Source: Planctomycetota bacterium | GTDB taxonomy: Bacteria; Planctomycetota; J058 | Direction of reading: 5' to 3' | Length of the DNA stretch: 64,000 nt | NCBI GenBank assembly: GCA_023954375.1 | Contig: JAMLIC010000015.1 | Span: forward strand, 124,001-188,000 | In this document: positions 9,841 through 18,398 of the stretch, piece after piece | Layout: each line of letters opens with the position of its first letter | Numbering within the stretch: the first letter of the stretch is position 1 | Program-made: the position numbers and the translations under genes | The notes under the pieces: generated by a model | Told to the model about the DNA's origin: nothing | Database searches by the model: none | Seen by the model: the letters and a program-made list of their open reading frames with translations, nothing else

Positions 9841-10674
9841 ATGCGCATCGGAGTCTTCGCCGCCCTGCTCGGGCTCGCCCTCGCGAGCCCGGCGACCGCC
9901 CAGAGTACGTCCGCGCCCGCCGCCGGCGCGGGCACCATGACCGGCCCGCCGCCCACGACGGGCGCGCCGGCGCCCACGCCCACGGACCTCGACCTCCCGC
10001 TCGAGCGGCCGGTCCTCACCGCGCCCACGCCCACCCCGCCGGCGCCGCCGCCGACGCCGGACGACGGGGACCGCGACGACCCGCGCGACGAGCCGCCCCC
10101 GGTCATCTACGGCGAGGAGATCTCGTCGGAGAACGACACGATCGTCTACGTGCTCGACCGCTCCGGCTCCATGGACTGGGACGTCGGCAGCTACACCGAC
10201 CTGGACGGGGTGCAGCGGCGGGGGAACCGCATGGACCGGGCCAAGGTCGAGCTGTCGCGCTCGATCCAGGGGCTGTCGCGCAACTTCCGGTTCAACGTCA
10301 TCGCCTTCGACTGCGCCAACTACCAGTGGCAGCGGCGCCTGCAGGAGGCGAACGACACGAACAAGGCGGCGGCGCTCGCGTGGGTGCGCCGGCTGACCCC
10401 GGGCGGGGCGACCGGCACCGGGCCGGCCGTGGCGCTGGCGCTCTACTCCGACCGCGACAACAAGTCGGTCGTCCTGCTCACGGACGGCCAGCCCAACTGC
10501 GGCCTCAACGACTGGGACGACTTCAGCCTCGACGCGCACCGCCGGGTCATCCGCAACGAGAACGTCCAGCGCGCCGTGATCAACGTGTTCGGGATCGCCG
10601 CGAGCGGGCAGTGGCGCCGCTTCTGCCAGAACGTCGCCTCGGACAGCGGGGGGTCTTACTTCGACGTGCCGTGA
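9841..10674 (+). CDS. Secreted von Willebrand factor A domain protein
   Basis: 277 aa. The start ATG 9841 is preceded by GGGAGG ten bases upstream. A Sec signal peptide (1-21, ending SPATAQ) is followed by a Pro/Thr-rich disordered stretch to about residue 95. The VWA domain (100-277) carries a MIDAS: DRSGS (106-110), a conserved Thr in GGATGTG, and LTDGQPN. It is therefore expected to bind a divalent metal and a protein ligand outside the cytoplasm. Such proteins are common in planctomycete genomes, but the partner is unknown. It is a single gene, and its stop is followed within a few bases by the 104-bp tandem repeats. Confidence 0.82.
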   Translation: MRIGVFAALLGLALASPATAQSTSAPAAGAGTMTGPPPTTGAPAPTPTDLDLPLERPVLTAPTPTPPAPPPTPDDGDRDDPRDEPPPVIYGEEISSENDTIVYVLDRSGSMDWDVGSYTDLDGVQRRGNRMDRAKVELSRSIQGLSRNFRFNVIAFDCANYQWQRRLQEANDTNKAAALAWVRRLTPGGATGTGPAVALALYSDRDNKSVVLLTDGQPNCGLNDWDDFSLDAHRRVIRNENVQRAVINVFGIAASGQWRRFCQNVASDSGGSYFDVP

Positions 10675-10676
10675 GG

Positions 10677-11010
10677 ACCTGCGATGAGTGATGCGCTCGC
10701 GAGGGGGGCGCGATCGGCGCAGGTGCCCGGGCCATGGCGTTCGGCCCGCTCCGCGCCTCCCCGTCGCTCGCTCTTCCGGGTGGGTCCTTTGCAGAGCCGC
10801 TCGCGAGGGGGGCGCGATCGGCGCAGGTGCCCGGGCCATGGCGTTCGGCCCGCTCCGCGCCTCCCCGTCGCTCGCTCTGGCGGGTGGGTCCTTTGCAGAG
10901 CCGCTCGCGAGGGGGGCGCGATCGGCGGAGGTGCCCGGGCCATGGCGTTCGGCCCGCTCCGCGCCTCCCCGTCGCTCGCTCTTCCGGGTGGGTCCTTTGC
11001 AGCCGCTCGC
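10677..11010 (+). repeat. Three 104-bp tandem repeats related to the 181-bp mobile element
   Basis: Units begin at 10695, 10799 and 10903 (each starting gctcgcgaggggggcgcgat), an exact 104-bp period. The first ten bases of a fourth unit lie at about 11005. The units differ by only a few bases (cttcc/ctggc, cgca/cgga). The 40 bases from 10677 match the interior of the 181-bp elements at 23166 and 52022 (acctgcgatgagtgatgcg and on), and each unit then follows that interior with substitutions up to ctccccgtcgctcgct. The array fills the gap 3' of the VWA gene. It has no coding potential, since 104 is not a multiple of three and each unit shifts frame. Confidence 0.9.
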
Positions 11011-11102
11011 GTCAGTGCCCGGGCCGGCGGCACTCAGCCGGGATCGGCCCACGCGAGCGCCTGTCCGTTGTCGCCGCCCGCTCGACCCGCGAGACTGGCG
11101 CC

Positions 11103-13388
11103 GTGCATGACGGCGCCGGACGCTCGCGAGGACGGGGCCTGGCCCCCTCCGTCCTGGCCCTCGCCGTGGTCGCGGTCGCCCTCCACGCGCGGCCGCTGCT
11201 CGGCGGGCACGGGTTCGGGTCGTCGGCGATCTGCGGACCGCCCTGGCGACCGGGCGGGCCCGCTCCCAACCTGATCGCCGACGTCGACCCGGTCCACCTC
11301 GAGCTGCCCGAGGCGCGGCTCGTGGCCCGCACGGGCGCGCGCTGGGACCCGACGCGCGGCCTGGGCGAGCCGATCGGCCTCGCCAGCTGGCCGACGCTGA
11401 CCCACCCGCTCGCCTGGCCGCTCTACCGGCTCCTCGGCCCCGTGGCCGCGACGGCGGCGCTCACCGCCCTGCACGTCCTCGCCGGCGGCCTGTGCTGCCT
11501 CCTGCACCTGCGCTGGCGCGGGGTCGGCGCCGCGGCCGCCCTGCTGGGCGCGCTCGCGTTCGAGCTGTCGCCCCTGTTCAGCGCCTGGGGCGCGCGCCCG
11601 TGGGTCACGGCGGCGATGCCCTGGGGGGCGCTCGCCCTCTGGGCGAGCGACGCGCTCGCGCGCCGCCCGGGCCCCCGCCCCGCCGCGGGGCTGGCGGCCG
11701 CCGTCGGCGGCGGCCTCCTCTGCGCCCTGCCGCAGCTCATGCTCCTCGTCGCGGCCGCCGCCGGCGCGCTCGCGGTCGCCGGCGCGCGCCGCCGCCGCGC
11801 CGCGGCCTGCTGGGCGGGCGCGGGCCTCGCCCTGGCCGCCGCCCTGGCCGCGCCGCGCCTCCTCCCCCTCGCGGCCGTGCTGCCGCACACCAGCCGCCAG
11901 GCGTTCTCCTTCGCCGAGTGGCACGACCGCACGGTCCGCCTGGGGCCGGAGGCGCTGACCACGCTCGTCGTCCCCGACGCCCGCGGGCACCCGATGCGCT
12001 GGCCGGACGCGCCGCGGCCCATGCAGAGCCTCTACGACAACGTGCAGGAGCAGCGCGTCTACCTGGGGCTCCCCGTCCTGGCGCTCGCCCTGGCCGGCGC
12101 CGCGGCCGGCGGGGTCCGGCGGCACGCCGCGGCGCTCGTCCTCGCGCTGCTCCTCGCCTTCCCCACGCCGCTCGCCTTCCTCCTGTTCGTCCTGCCCGGC
12201 CAGGGGGCCACGAGCCCGACGCGGAGCCTGTGGCTCGTCCCGCTCCTCGCGCCGCTGCTCGTCGCCCGCGGCGCGGCGGCGCTCCGCCGGGGGGACCGCG
12301 CGCCCGCCCTGGCGGCCGCGGGCGTCCTCGCCGTCACGGCCGTCGTCGCCGCCCGGCTCGCCCTCGAGGCGCCCGACGCGTTCGCCGCGGCCGCGCCGGG
12401 GTGGGTCGCGCCGGCGGCCCTCGGCCCGGTCCTGCTGGCCTGCGCGACGCTCTCCCTGACCCTCCTCGCCCGCGCCCCGCGGGCCCGCCGCGCCGCCGGC
12501 GCGCTGCTCGCGGGGCTCGTCGCGGCGGAGCTCCTGCGCGAGGCGCGCGCCTACCAGGTCACCTCGCCCGGCGCCGACTTCTACGTGCGCACGCCCGAGG
12601 TCGACGCCGTCGAGGCGGTCACGGGCGACGGGCGCGCGCTCGTCCTCCCGCCGCTCCAGCCCAACGCCCTCGCCGCCGCCGACCTGCGCGCGGTCGGCTC
12701 GTACGGCGCCCTGCACTCGGCCCGCCTCGCCGAGCTCCTGGCGGCGCTCGGCCACCCTGCCCCGTCGCGGCAGTACCTCCGCCCGGGCGAGCTCCCGCCG
12801 GCGTGGCGCGACGCCCTCGCCGTGCGCGCCGTGCTCGGCGGGCCGGGCGCGGCCGTGCAGGGACCGGACCTCGAGCCGGTCCTCGAGGGCCCGACGCTGC
12901 GGGTGTGGCGGGCGCCCGGCGCGCTCCCGCGCGCGCGCCTCGTCCCGCCGGAGGCGCTCGTCGAGGTCGAGGGCCGCGCCGCCGCCCGCGCGGCCCTCGC
13001 CTGGCCGGGCCTCGACCCGCGCCGCCACCACGTCCTCGAGACGGGCCGGCGCGGCCCCCCGCCGCGCCCCGACGCGCCGCCCCCGGAGCAGGTGGAGGTC
13101 CTCGTCGACGAGCCGGAGCGGGTGGTGGCGCGCGTCGCCGCCCCGCGCGGCGGCGCGCTGGTCGTCGCCGACGCCTTCGCGCCCGGCTGGCGCGCCGAGA
13201 CCGGCGACGGGGCGCCGCTCCCGCTCGTGCCGGCGACGCTGGCCCTGCGCGGCGTTCCGCTGCCGGCCGGCTTCGAGGGCGAGGTCGTCCTCCGCTACGC
13301 GCCGCCGCGCTGGCGCGCGGGGCTCCTCGTCGGCTGCCTGGCGCTGCTGGTCGCGCTCGCGCTCAGCCGTTGTTCACCGCGGCGATGA
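11103..13388 (+). CDS. Large multispanning membrane protein, YfhO-like
   Basis: 761 aa from GTG 11103. About ten to twelve hydrophobic segments cover residues 15-480, interrupted by an early extracytoplasmic loop (PEARLVARTGARWDPTRGLGEPI) and a loop containing RQAFSFAEWHDR. A soluble region (500-735) follows, and one C-terminal TM segment (about 735-755) ends the protein. The end segment ADAFAPGWRAETGDG with PAGFEGEVVLRYAPPRW is typical of the YfhO family, GT-C-fold proteins that modify lipoteichoic acid or other surface glycans in Firmicutes. In this Gram-negative setting a role in surface glycan or lipid glycosylation is only an inference. Its last 26 bases overlap the convergent isocitrate dehydrogenase gene. 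Confidence 0.75.
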   Translation: MHDGAGRSRGRGLAPSVLALAVVAVALHARPLLGGHGFGSSAICGPPWRPGGPAPNLIADVDPVHLELPEARLVARTGARWDPTRGLGEPIGLASWPTLTHPLAWPLYRLLGPVAATAALTALHVLAGGLCCLLHLRWRGVGAAAALLGALAFELSPLFSAWGARPWVTAAMPWGALALWASDALARRPGPRPAAGLAAAVGGGLLCALPQLMLLVAAAAGALAVAGARRRRAAACWAGAGLALAAALAAPRLLPLAAVLPHTSRQAFSFAEWHDRTVRLGPEALTTLVVPDARGHPMRWPDAPRPMQSLYDNVQEQRVYLGLPVLALALAGAAAGGVRRHAAALVLALLLAFPTPLAFLLFVLPGQGATSPTRSLWLVPLLAPLLVARGAAALRRGDRAPALAAAGVLAVTAVVAARLALEAPDAFAAAAPGWVAPAALGPVLLACATLSLTLLARAPRARRAAGALLAGLVAAELLREARAYQVTSPGADFYVRTPEVDAVEAVTGDGRALVLPPLQPNALAAADLRAVGSYGALHSARLAELLAALGHPAPSRQYLRPGELPPAWRDALAVRAVLGGPGAAVQGPDLEPVLEGPTLRVWRAPGALPRARLVPPEALVEVEGRAAARAALAWPGLDPRRHHVLETGRRGPPPRPDAPPPEQVEVLVDEPERVVARVAAPRGGALVVADAFAPGWRAETGDGAPLPLVPATLALRGVPLPAGFEGEVVLRYAPPRWRAGLLVGCLALLVALALSRCSPRR

Positions 13389-14373
13389 GCGCCGCGGTGA
13401 AGTCCTCGGTGCCGGCCTTGCCCCCGAGGTCGCCCGTGATCGTCTTGCCCTCGCCCAGGACCTGGTCGACCGCGCGGCGCACGCGGGCAGCGGCCTCGGC
13501 CTCGCCGAGGTGCTCGAGCATGAGCGTCGCCGAGAGGATGAGCGCCGTCGGGTTGGCGAGCCCCTTGCCGACGATGTCGGGGGCCGTCCCGTGGACCGGC
13601 TCGAAGACGGCCTCGCGCTCGCCGATGTTCGCCCCCGGGACGACGCCGAGGCCGCCGACGAGGCCGGCGGCGAGGTCGGAGAGGATGTCCCCGTAGAGGT
13701 TGTCCATGACCAGCACGTCGAAGCGCTGGGGCCGGATGACCATCTGCATGGCGCAGTTGTCGATGATCAGCTCCTCGTACTCGATCTGCGGGTAGTCGGC
13801 GCGGACCCGGCGCGTGCAGTCGAGGAACAGGCCGTCGGTGATCTTCATGATGTTGGCCTTGTGCACGGCGGTGACCTTCTTGCGCCCGCGCCTGGCCGCG
13901 TAGTCGAAGGCGAAGCGCGCGATGCGCAGGCACGCCTTCTCCGTGACGATCTTGATGCTCTCGGTGACCCCCGGGACGACGGTGTGCTCGACGCCCGAGT
14001 AGAGGCCCTCGGTGTTCTCGCGCACCACGACGAGGTCCACGTCCCCGTAGCGGCTCTTCACCCCCGGCAGGCTGCGGACCGGCCGCAGGCACGAGTAGAG
14101 GTCGAGCGCCTGGCGCAGCGTCACGTTGACCGAGCGGTGCCCGCCGCCGATCGGCGTGCCGACGGGGCCCTTGAGGGCCACGCGCGTGCGGCGGATCGAC
14201 TCGAACGCGCGCTCGGGGAGGACGGTCCCGTGGACCTTGTAGGCCTCCTCGCCCGCCGGCACCTCGTCCCAGTCGAACTGGACCCCGGTCGCCTCGAGGA
14301 CGCGGAGGGTCGCGCGCGTCACCTCGGGGCCGATCCCGTCGCCGGGGATGAGGGTCACGGCGTGCCTGGTCAT
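13363..14373 (-). CDS. icd: NAD-dependent isocitrate dehydrogenase
   Basis: 336 aa; AGGAGG lies upstream of ATG 14373. It matches the short, eukaryotic-IDH3-like isocitrate dehydrogenases: IPGDGIGPEV, SVNVTLRQALDLYSCLRPV, RENTEGLYSGVEH, HKANIMK, NLYGDILSD and HGTAPDIVGKGLANP. Asp in HGTAPD, rather than the Lys/Tyr pair of NADP enzymes, indicates NAD as cofactor. The substrate segment (SVNVTLRQALDLYSCLRP) favours isocitrate over isopropylmalate, but related beta-decarboxylating dehydrogenases (homoisocitrate, isopropylmalate) cannot be fully excluded. It is a cytosolic TCA-cycle enzyme making 2-oxoglutarate, CO2 and NADH. The secreted-protein gene ends 41 bases upstream on the same strand. Confidence 0.88.
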   Translation of the reverse strand: MTRHAVTLIPGDGIGPEVTRATLRVLEATGVQFDWDEVPAGEEAYKVHGTVLPERAFESIRRTRVALKGPVGTPIGGGHRSVNVTLRQALDLYSCLRPVRSLPGVKSRYGDVDLVVVRENTEGLYSGVEHTVVPGVTESIKIVTEKACLRIARFAFDYAARRGRKKVTAVHKANIMKITDGLFLDCTRRVRADYPQIEYEELIIDNCAMQMVIRPQRFDVLVMDNLYGDILSDLAAGLVGGLGVVPGANIGEREAVFEPVHGTAPDIVGKGLANPTALILSATLMLEHLGEAEAAARVRRAVDQVLGEGKTITGDLGGKAGTEDFTAALIAAVNNG

Positions 14374-14414
14374 GGGGGTCCTCCTGGAGCGTGGGGGGGG
14401 CGGGGCGAGCGTCG

Positions 14415-15656
14415 TCAGTCGCCGATCCTGGCCGAGGCGAGCAGGCGCTTCGCCCGGGGCAGGAACTCCTGCTCGCGCCCTTGCTGCACGAGCAGGGCCA
14501 CGGCGACGAAGCGCGTGGGCGTGAACACCGCGCCCGTCCACACGACCGCGGCGACCCCGTTGGGCAGGGTGCCGGCCCAGGCCCCCTCGGCGCCGGGCCC
14601 CTTCAGGGCGACGGCGCGCGGCGCGGCGAGCGGCCGGCCCTGCGAGATCGCGAAGTTCTCGAGCAGGCTGGGGCCGAACTCGGCGATGTGCTGGACGGGC
14701 GACTTGTGGCGGTCGTCGGCCTCGATCTCGCCGTGGGCGATCAGGACCATGGCGCCGGGCGTGGGGCTCGCGTCGACGGCGAGGAGGAGGACGCCCTCCT
14801 GCTCCTCCTGCACGCGCCAGCCCTGCGGCACCTCGAGCGAGAAGCCGCCCTGGTGGCGGAGCGGCTGGGCCGGGCCGTCGTAGACGCCCGTGAGGCCCTC
14901 CCCGGCGCCCGGGGGCGGCGGCGCGCCGGGGCCGGGCGGGGGCGGCGCGCCGAGCGGGTTCCTCGGCTGCTCGCGGCGCAGGCGGTAGGTCGTGCCCTCG
15001 GAGACGAGCGTGAGCGCGTCGCCCTCGAGGGCGGCCGTGAACGCGAAGTCGTGCCCCTGCACGCTGAACGCGCCCTGGAGGCGCGGCCCGTCCGCCTTGC
15101 CCTTCACCGGGTAGGTCGCGCCCTGCACCGTGAGCGAGCCCTCGAAGCCCGCCGCGGCCGGCTCGACGACCAGCCGTAGCTGGTCGTCGCTCCAGGCGCC
15201 CGCCCAGGCCGGGCGGGGCGGCGCCGCGAGCGGGTTGGGCGGCGACGCGCCGAGCGGGTTCCGCGGCTGGCCGAGCGGGTTGGGCGGCGCCGGCGCCTGG
15301 CGCTGCAGGCGCACCTCGCGCGGGGGCTGGCCCGGGACGACGAAGGTCACGACCGCGGCGCCGTCGACCAGCCGGGCCTCGAAGCGGTGCCGCTTCCCGT
15401 CGGCGGCGAGGAGGTCCGCCTGGAGGACGCCGTCGAGGCGCACGGCGCCCTCGAGCGGGACCTCGGCCGCGTCGCCGCGGCGGTAGCCGCCCGTCACCTG
15501 GCCGCCCGGCTGCTGCTCGAGCCTCAGCGCGGCCTGGACCCCCTCGGCCGAGGCGCCCGTCCACGTGCCGGTGAAGTCGGGCGCCTGGGCGGCGGCCGGC
15601 GCGGCGAGGGCGGTGAGGGCGGTGAGGGCGGCGACGAGGGGGCGAAGGGCGGGCAT
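14415..15656 (-). CDS. Secreted protein with NPLG repeats, unknown function
   Basis: 413 aa; GGAGG precedes ATG 15656. A signal peptide (about 1-25, ending APAAAQA) is followed by two similar beta-rich modules (DFTGTWTGAS... and AWAGAWSDDQ...), separated by a Pro-rich linker with recurring NPLG units (QPRNPLG, PPNPLA, QPRNPLG). The C-terminal 150 residues (GGFSLEVPQGWRVQEEQEGVLLLAVD) resemble PsbP/lipocalin-like folds seen in planctomycete and myxobacterial exoproteins. No enzyme motif is visible. The gene is likely exported to the periplasm or surface, and its function is unknown. Confidence 0.7.
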   Translation of the reverse strand: MPALRPLVAALTALTALAAPAAAQAPDFTGTWTGASAEGVQAALRLEQQPGGQVTGGYRRGDAAEVPLEGAVRLDGVLQADLLAADGKRHRFEARLVDGAAVVTFVVPGQPPREVRLQRQAPAPPNPLGQPRNPLGASPPNPLAAPPRPAWAGAWSDDQLRLVVEPAAAGFEGSLTVQGATYPVKGKADGPRLQGAFSVQGHDFAFTAALEGDALTLVSEGTTYRLRREQPRNPLGAPPPPGPGAPPPPGAGEGLTGVYDGPAQPLRHQGGFSLEVPQGWRVQEEQEGVLLLAVDASPTPGAMVLIAHGEIEADDRHKSPVQHIAEFGPSLLENFAISQGRPLAAPRAVALKGPGAEGAWAGTLPNGVAAVVWTGAVFTPTRFVAVALLVQQGREQEFLPRAKRLLASARIGD

Positions 15657-15759
15657 GGGGCCTCCAGCGCCGGCGGACTCTACGCTGCGTCCGGACGGCG
15701 GGCAACGGCCGCCCGCCCGAGGCTTGCCTTCGCAGAGGGGCGAGGCACCATGGGTCGCC

Positions 15760-16257
15760 ATGAGCGCGCCCGAGCCGGCGAAGATCATCCGCGACCACGC
15801 GGCCCTCTCGCGCGTGGTCGAGGAGCACCGCGCCGCCGGGCGGCGCGTCGTGTTCACGAACGGGACGTTCGACCTGCTGCACGTCGGGCACCTGCGCTCG
15901 CTCATGGACGCGCGCTCGCGCGGCGACCTGCTGATCGTGGCCCTGAACTCGGACGCGTCGGTGCGCAGCTATAAGGGCCCGGGGCTGCCGATCCAGCCCG
16001 AGGACGAGCGGGCCGAGCTGATCGCGGGGCTGCGCTGCGTCGACTACGTGACCCTGTTCGACGAGCCGCGCGTCGACCCGCTCCTCGCGCGCCTGCGCCC
16101 GCACGTCCACGCGAAGGGGACCGAGTACAGCCCCGAGACGCTCCCGGAGGCGGAGACGGTGCGCGGCTACGGCGGGGAGATCGCGATCGTCGGCGACCCG
16201 AAGGCCCACTCGTCGTCGTGGCTGATCGCCCGGATCCGGGGCGCGGCGCTCCCCTGA
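15760..16257 (+). CDS. hldE: D-glycero-beta-D-manno-heptose-1-phosphate adenylyltransferase-like nucleotidyltransferase
   Basis: 165 aa, equivalent to the C-terminal (RfaE domain II) half of HldE. The nucleotidyltransferase signature is complete: FTNGTFDLLHVGH (HVGH at 41-44), NSDASVRSYKGPGLPI and a C-terminal SSSWLIARI. HldE/HldC-type enzymes activate heptose-1-phosphate to ADP- or GDP-heptose for LPS core or other heptosylated glycans. No kinase half is fused, so heptose-7-phosphate kinase must be encoded elsewhere. It overlaps the downstream WaaP-like gene by 40 bases, which supports one LPS-core operon. Glycerol-3-phosphate cytidylyltransferase is the alternative, made less likely by the SYKGP motif. 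The symbol is given by similarity to HldE domain II only. Confidence 0.82.
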   Translation: MSAPEPAKIIRDHAALSRVVEEHRAAGRRVVFTNGTFDLLHVGHLRSLMDARSRGDLLIVALNSDASVRSYKGPGLPIQPEDERAELIAGLRCVDYVTLFDEPRVDPLLARLRPHVHAKGTEYSPETLPEAETVRGYGGEIAIVGDPKAHSSSWLIARIRGAALP

Positions 16258-17045
16258 CGGCGCCCGCGGGCTTCGAGGCGGCCGACGGCGGGGCGGTGGT
16301 CGTGCGCGCCGCCGCGCGGGCGCGCCTCGAGGCGCTCGGGCTGACCACGGTCGACGGCGCCTTCGCCCTGCCGGCCGCGCCGCGGGCGCAGGCAGGGGGC
16401 CGCTACAAGGCGCTGGCGCAGGTGGTGGACGCCGGCGGGCGGCTGTTCGTGAAGCGCTGGGACTACGACCGCCTCGAGGTGTGGCTGCGCGGGGCGCTCA
16501 AGTGGAACTTCCCCGTGTTCTCCGGCCGGCGCGAGCTCGACAACCTGCTCGCGCTCGCCGCGGCCGGCCTGCGCGTGCCGGCGCCGCTGGCCGCCGGCGA
16601 GCGGACGCGGGGGCTGCGGCGCCGCGCGTTCCTCGTCACGTGCGCGCTCGAGGGCGCGCCGCTCGACCGCGCGCCGCCGCCGGCGACGGCGCGGGAGCGC
16701 TTCGCCCTCGTGCGCGAGGTGGCCGCGCTCGCCGCGCGCCTGCACGGGGCCGGCTTCTGGCACAAGGACCTCTACCTGGGCAACGTCGTGCGCGGCCCCG
16801 ATGGGCGGCTCGGCCTCCTCGACTGCGAGCGCGTCGAGCGCCGCCCGGGCGGCCCGCCCCTGCGCTGGCGGGTCAAGGACCTGGCGGCGCTCGACCTCTC
16901 GGCCGCGTGGGCCACGCGCGCCGACCGGGCGCGCTTCCTGCGCGCCTACCTGGGGCGCCCGCGCCTCGACCCCGACGCCCGCCGGCTGGCGGCGGCCGCG
17001 CGGCGGAAGTCGGCGCGGATGCGGCGCCGCGGGGCGAAGTGGTGA
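16218..17045 (+). CDS. WaaP/Kdo-kinase-like lipopolysaccharide core kinase
   Basis: 275 aa from GTG 16218, inside the end of the preceding gene; a later start near 16250 is possible. The eukaryotic-kinase-like fold of LPS heptose/Kdo kinases is recognisable: VKRWDY (Lys79), RGALKWNFPVFSGRRELDNLL, the catalytic HKDLYLGN (His182, Asp184) and LLDCER (metal-binding Asp202). Members phosphorylate core heptose or Kdo using ATP at the cytoplasmic face of the inner membrane. The position between a heptose nucleotidyltransferase and a glycosyltransferase fits this. The stop overlaps the next start (GTGA). Confidence 0.82.
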   Translation: MADRPDPGRGAPLTAPAGFEAADGGAVVVRAAARARLEALGLTTVDGAFALPAAPRAQAGGRYKALAQVVDAGGRLFVKRWDYDRLEVWLRGALKWNFPVFSGRRELDNLLALAAAGLRVPAPLAAGERTRGLRRRAFLVTCALEGAPLDRAPPPATARERFALVREVAALAARLHGAGFWHKDLYLGNVVRGPDGRLGLLDCERVERRPGGPPLRWRVKDLAALDLSAAWATRADRARFLRAYLGRPRLDPDARRLAAAARRKSARMRRRGAKW

Positions 17046-18175
17046 GCGGGCACCTGGCGCTCCTGGCCGAGGGGCTCGACCCGGCCCGCGGCGGCGCCGA
17101 GCGCGCCGTGCGGGCGACGGCCCTGGCGCTCGCGGCGCGCGGCGTCGACGTGCGCGCCTACGCGCCCGCCGACCGCCGCGGCCCCGACCTGCCCGGCGTC
17201 CCGATCGTGGGCGTGGCGGCGCCGCGGGTCCGGCCGCTCCGGGACCTGGCGCTCTCGCGCGGGCTGGCGCGCGCCGCGAGAGCGGCCGGGGCCGGGCGCG
17301 TGGTCGCCTGCGGCAAGCTCCTCGACGCCGACGCCTGGTGGCCGCACGGGGGCGTCCACGCCGCCGCGCGCGCCGCCTGGACCCGGGCCGGCCGCTCGCC
17401 CTTGCGCGGGGCGGTCGCGACGGCCTCGCGGGCGCTCCGGCCGACGGAGCGGGTCCTCGATGCGATCGAGGCCCGGGCGGCCGACGCCTGCAGGGCCGGC
17501 CGGGCGCGCTGCCTGGCGCTCTCCGCCCGCGTGGCCCGCGACCTCGCGCGGGCGCACGGCCTGACGCCGCACGCCGTCGTCGGCAACGGCGTCGACCCGG
17601 CGCGCTTCGCGCCGCCGACGCGGACGCGGCGCGAGGAGGCCGCGCGCGCCCTGGCCCGTCGCGCCGGCGCGCCCGAGGGCGCGCCGGTGGCCCTCTTCGT
17701 CGCGCACGCCTTCCGCCTCAAGGGCCTCGACCTGCTCCTGCGCGCGGCCGCGCAGGTCCCGGACCTCCACGTGGTCGTCGCCGGCGGCGACGACCCGGGC
17801 GGCGCCCGCGCCCTGGCAGGGCGCCTGGGCCTCGGCCGGCGCGTCGCGCTCCTCGGGCCGGTCGAGGACGTCGCGGCGCTCTACCACGGCGCGACCGCGC
17901 TGGCGCACCCGTCGCGCTACGACCCCTGCTCGCTCGTCGTGCTCGAGGCGCTGGCCTGCGGCCTGCCCGTCCTGGCCTCGCCCGAGGACGGCGCCGCCGA
18001 GCGGGTCGGCGCCGGCGGCCGCGTGGTCGCCGCGCTCGAGGACCCCGGGGCGTGGGCGGCCGCCCTCCGGGAGGTCCTCGACCCGGGGGCGCGCGCCGCC
18101 ATGTCGGCGGCGGCCGCGGCGGCGCGGCGCACGTGGGACGACGTGGCCGGCGACCTGCTGGCGGCGCTCGGGTAA
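17042..18175 (+). CDS. GT4-family glycosyltransferase, probable LPS core
   Basis: 377 aa, GT-B fold. The N-terminal domain opens with EGLDPARGGAERAV, the usual GT4 acceptor-site start. The C-terminal domain has VGNGVDPARFAPP, LFVAHAFRLKGLDLLLRA and HPSRYDPCSLVVLEALACGLPVLAS, whose E-x7-E-type nucleotide-sugar motif (SLVVLEAL) is clear. It resembles WaaG-like core glucosyltransferases. GTG 17042 overlaps the stop of the kinase gene by four bases, implying translational coupling. Together these three genes form an LPS-core synthesis unit. Confidence 0.85.
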   Translation: MSGHLALLAEGLDPARGGAERAVRATALALAARGVDVRAYAPADRRGPDLPGVPIVGVAAPRVRPLRDLALSRGLARAARAAGAGRVVACGKLLDADAWWPHGGVHAAARAAWTRAGRSPLRGAVATASRALRPTERVLDAIEARAADACRAGRARCLALSARVARDLARAHGLTPHAVVGNGVDPARFAPPTRTRREEAARALARRAGAPEGAPVALFVAHAFRLKGLDLLLRAAAQVPDLHVVVAGGDDPGGARALAGRLGLGRRVALLGPVEDVAALYHGATALAHPSRYDPCSLVVLEALACGLPVLASPEDGAAERVGAGGRVVAALEDPGAWAAALREVLDPGARAAMSAAAAAARRTWDDVAGDLLAALG

Positions 18176-18185
18176 CCTGCGCGGC

Positions 18186-18398
18186 ATGGCGAAGAAGAAG
18201 ACCGGCGCGACGCCCGCCCCCGCCGTCCCCGACGACCTGGCCGCGGCGATCGCCGGGTCGACCGCGGCCGCCGCGGCCTGGGCCGCGCTCTCGGCGTCGT
18301 GCCGGCGCGAGTACGTGGCCTGGGTCGAGGAGGCGAAGCGGCCCGCCACGCGCCAGGCGCGGATCGCGAAGGCTGTCGACATGATCCCCGAAGTGTGA
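18186..18398 (+). CDS. YdeI/OmpD-associated family small protein
   Basis: 70 aa. After a Lys/Ala-rich lead it carries the hallmark C-terminal motif of the family (SCRREYVAWVEEAKRPATRQARIAKAVDMI). Full-length YdeI proteins are about 190 aa with an N-terminal DUF1905 domain; this is the C-terminal module only, a form found as a stand-alone gene in many bacteria. Members are linked to antimicrobial-peptide resistance, but no biochemical role is established. It lies ten bases after the glycosyltransferase and probably shares its transcript. Its stop codon TGA is part of the repeat that follows. Confidence 0.8.
   Translation: MAKKKTGATPAPAVPDDLAAAIAGSTAAAAAWAALSASCRREYVAWVEEAKRPATRQARIAKAVDMIPEV

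Noticed and set aside
10677..11010. CRISPR array
   Set aside because: Units are directly contiguous 104-bp copies without unique spacers, and no cas genes are near.
10684..11110. Open frames running through the 104-bp tandem repeats on both strands
   Set aside because: Each 104-bp unit shifts the frame, the peptides are repeat-derived low complexity and no start signal is present.
13363..14373. 3-isopropylmalate dehydrogenase (leuB)
   Set aside because: The substrate-specificity segment and the HGTAPDIVGKGLANP region fit NAD-type isocitrate dehydrogenase better, and no leucine genes are adjacent.
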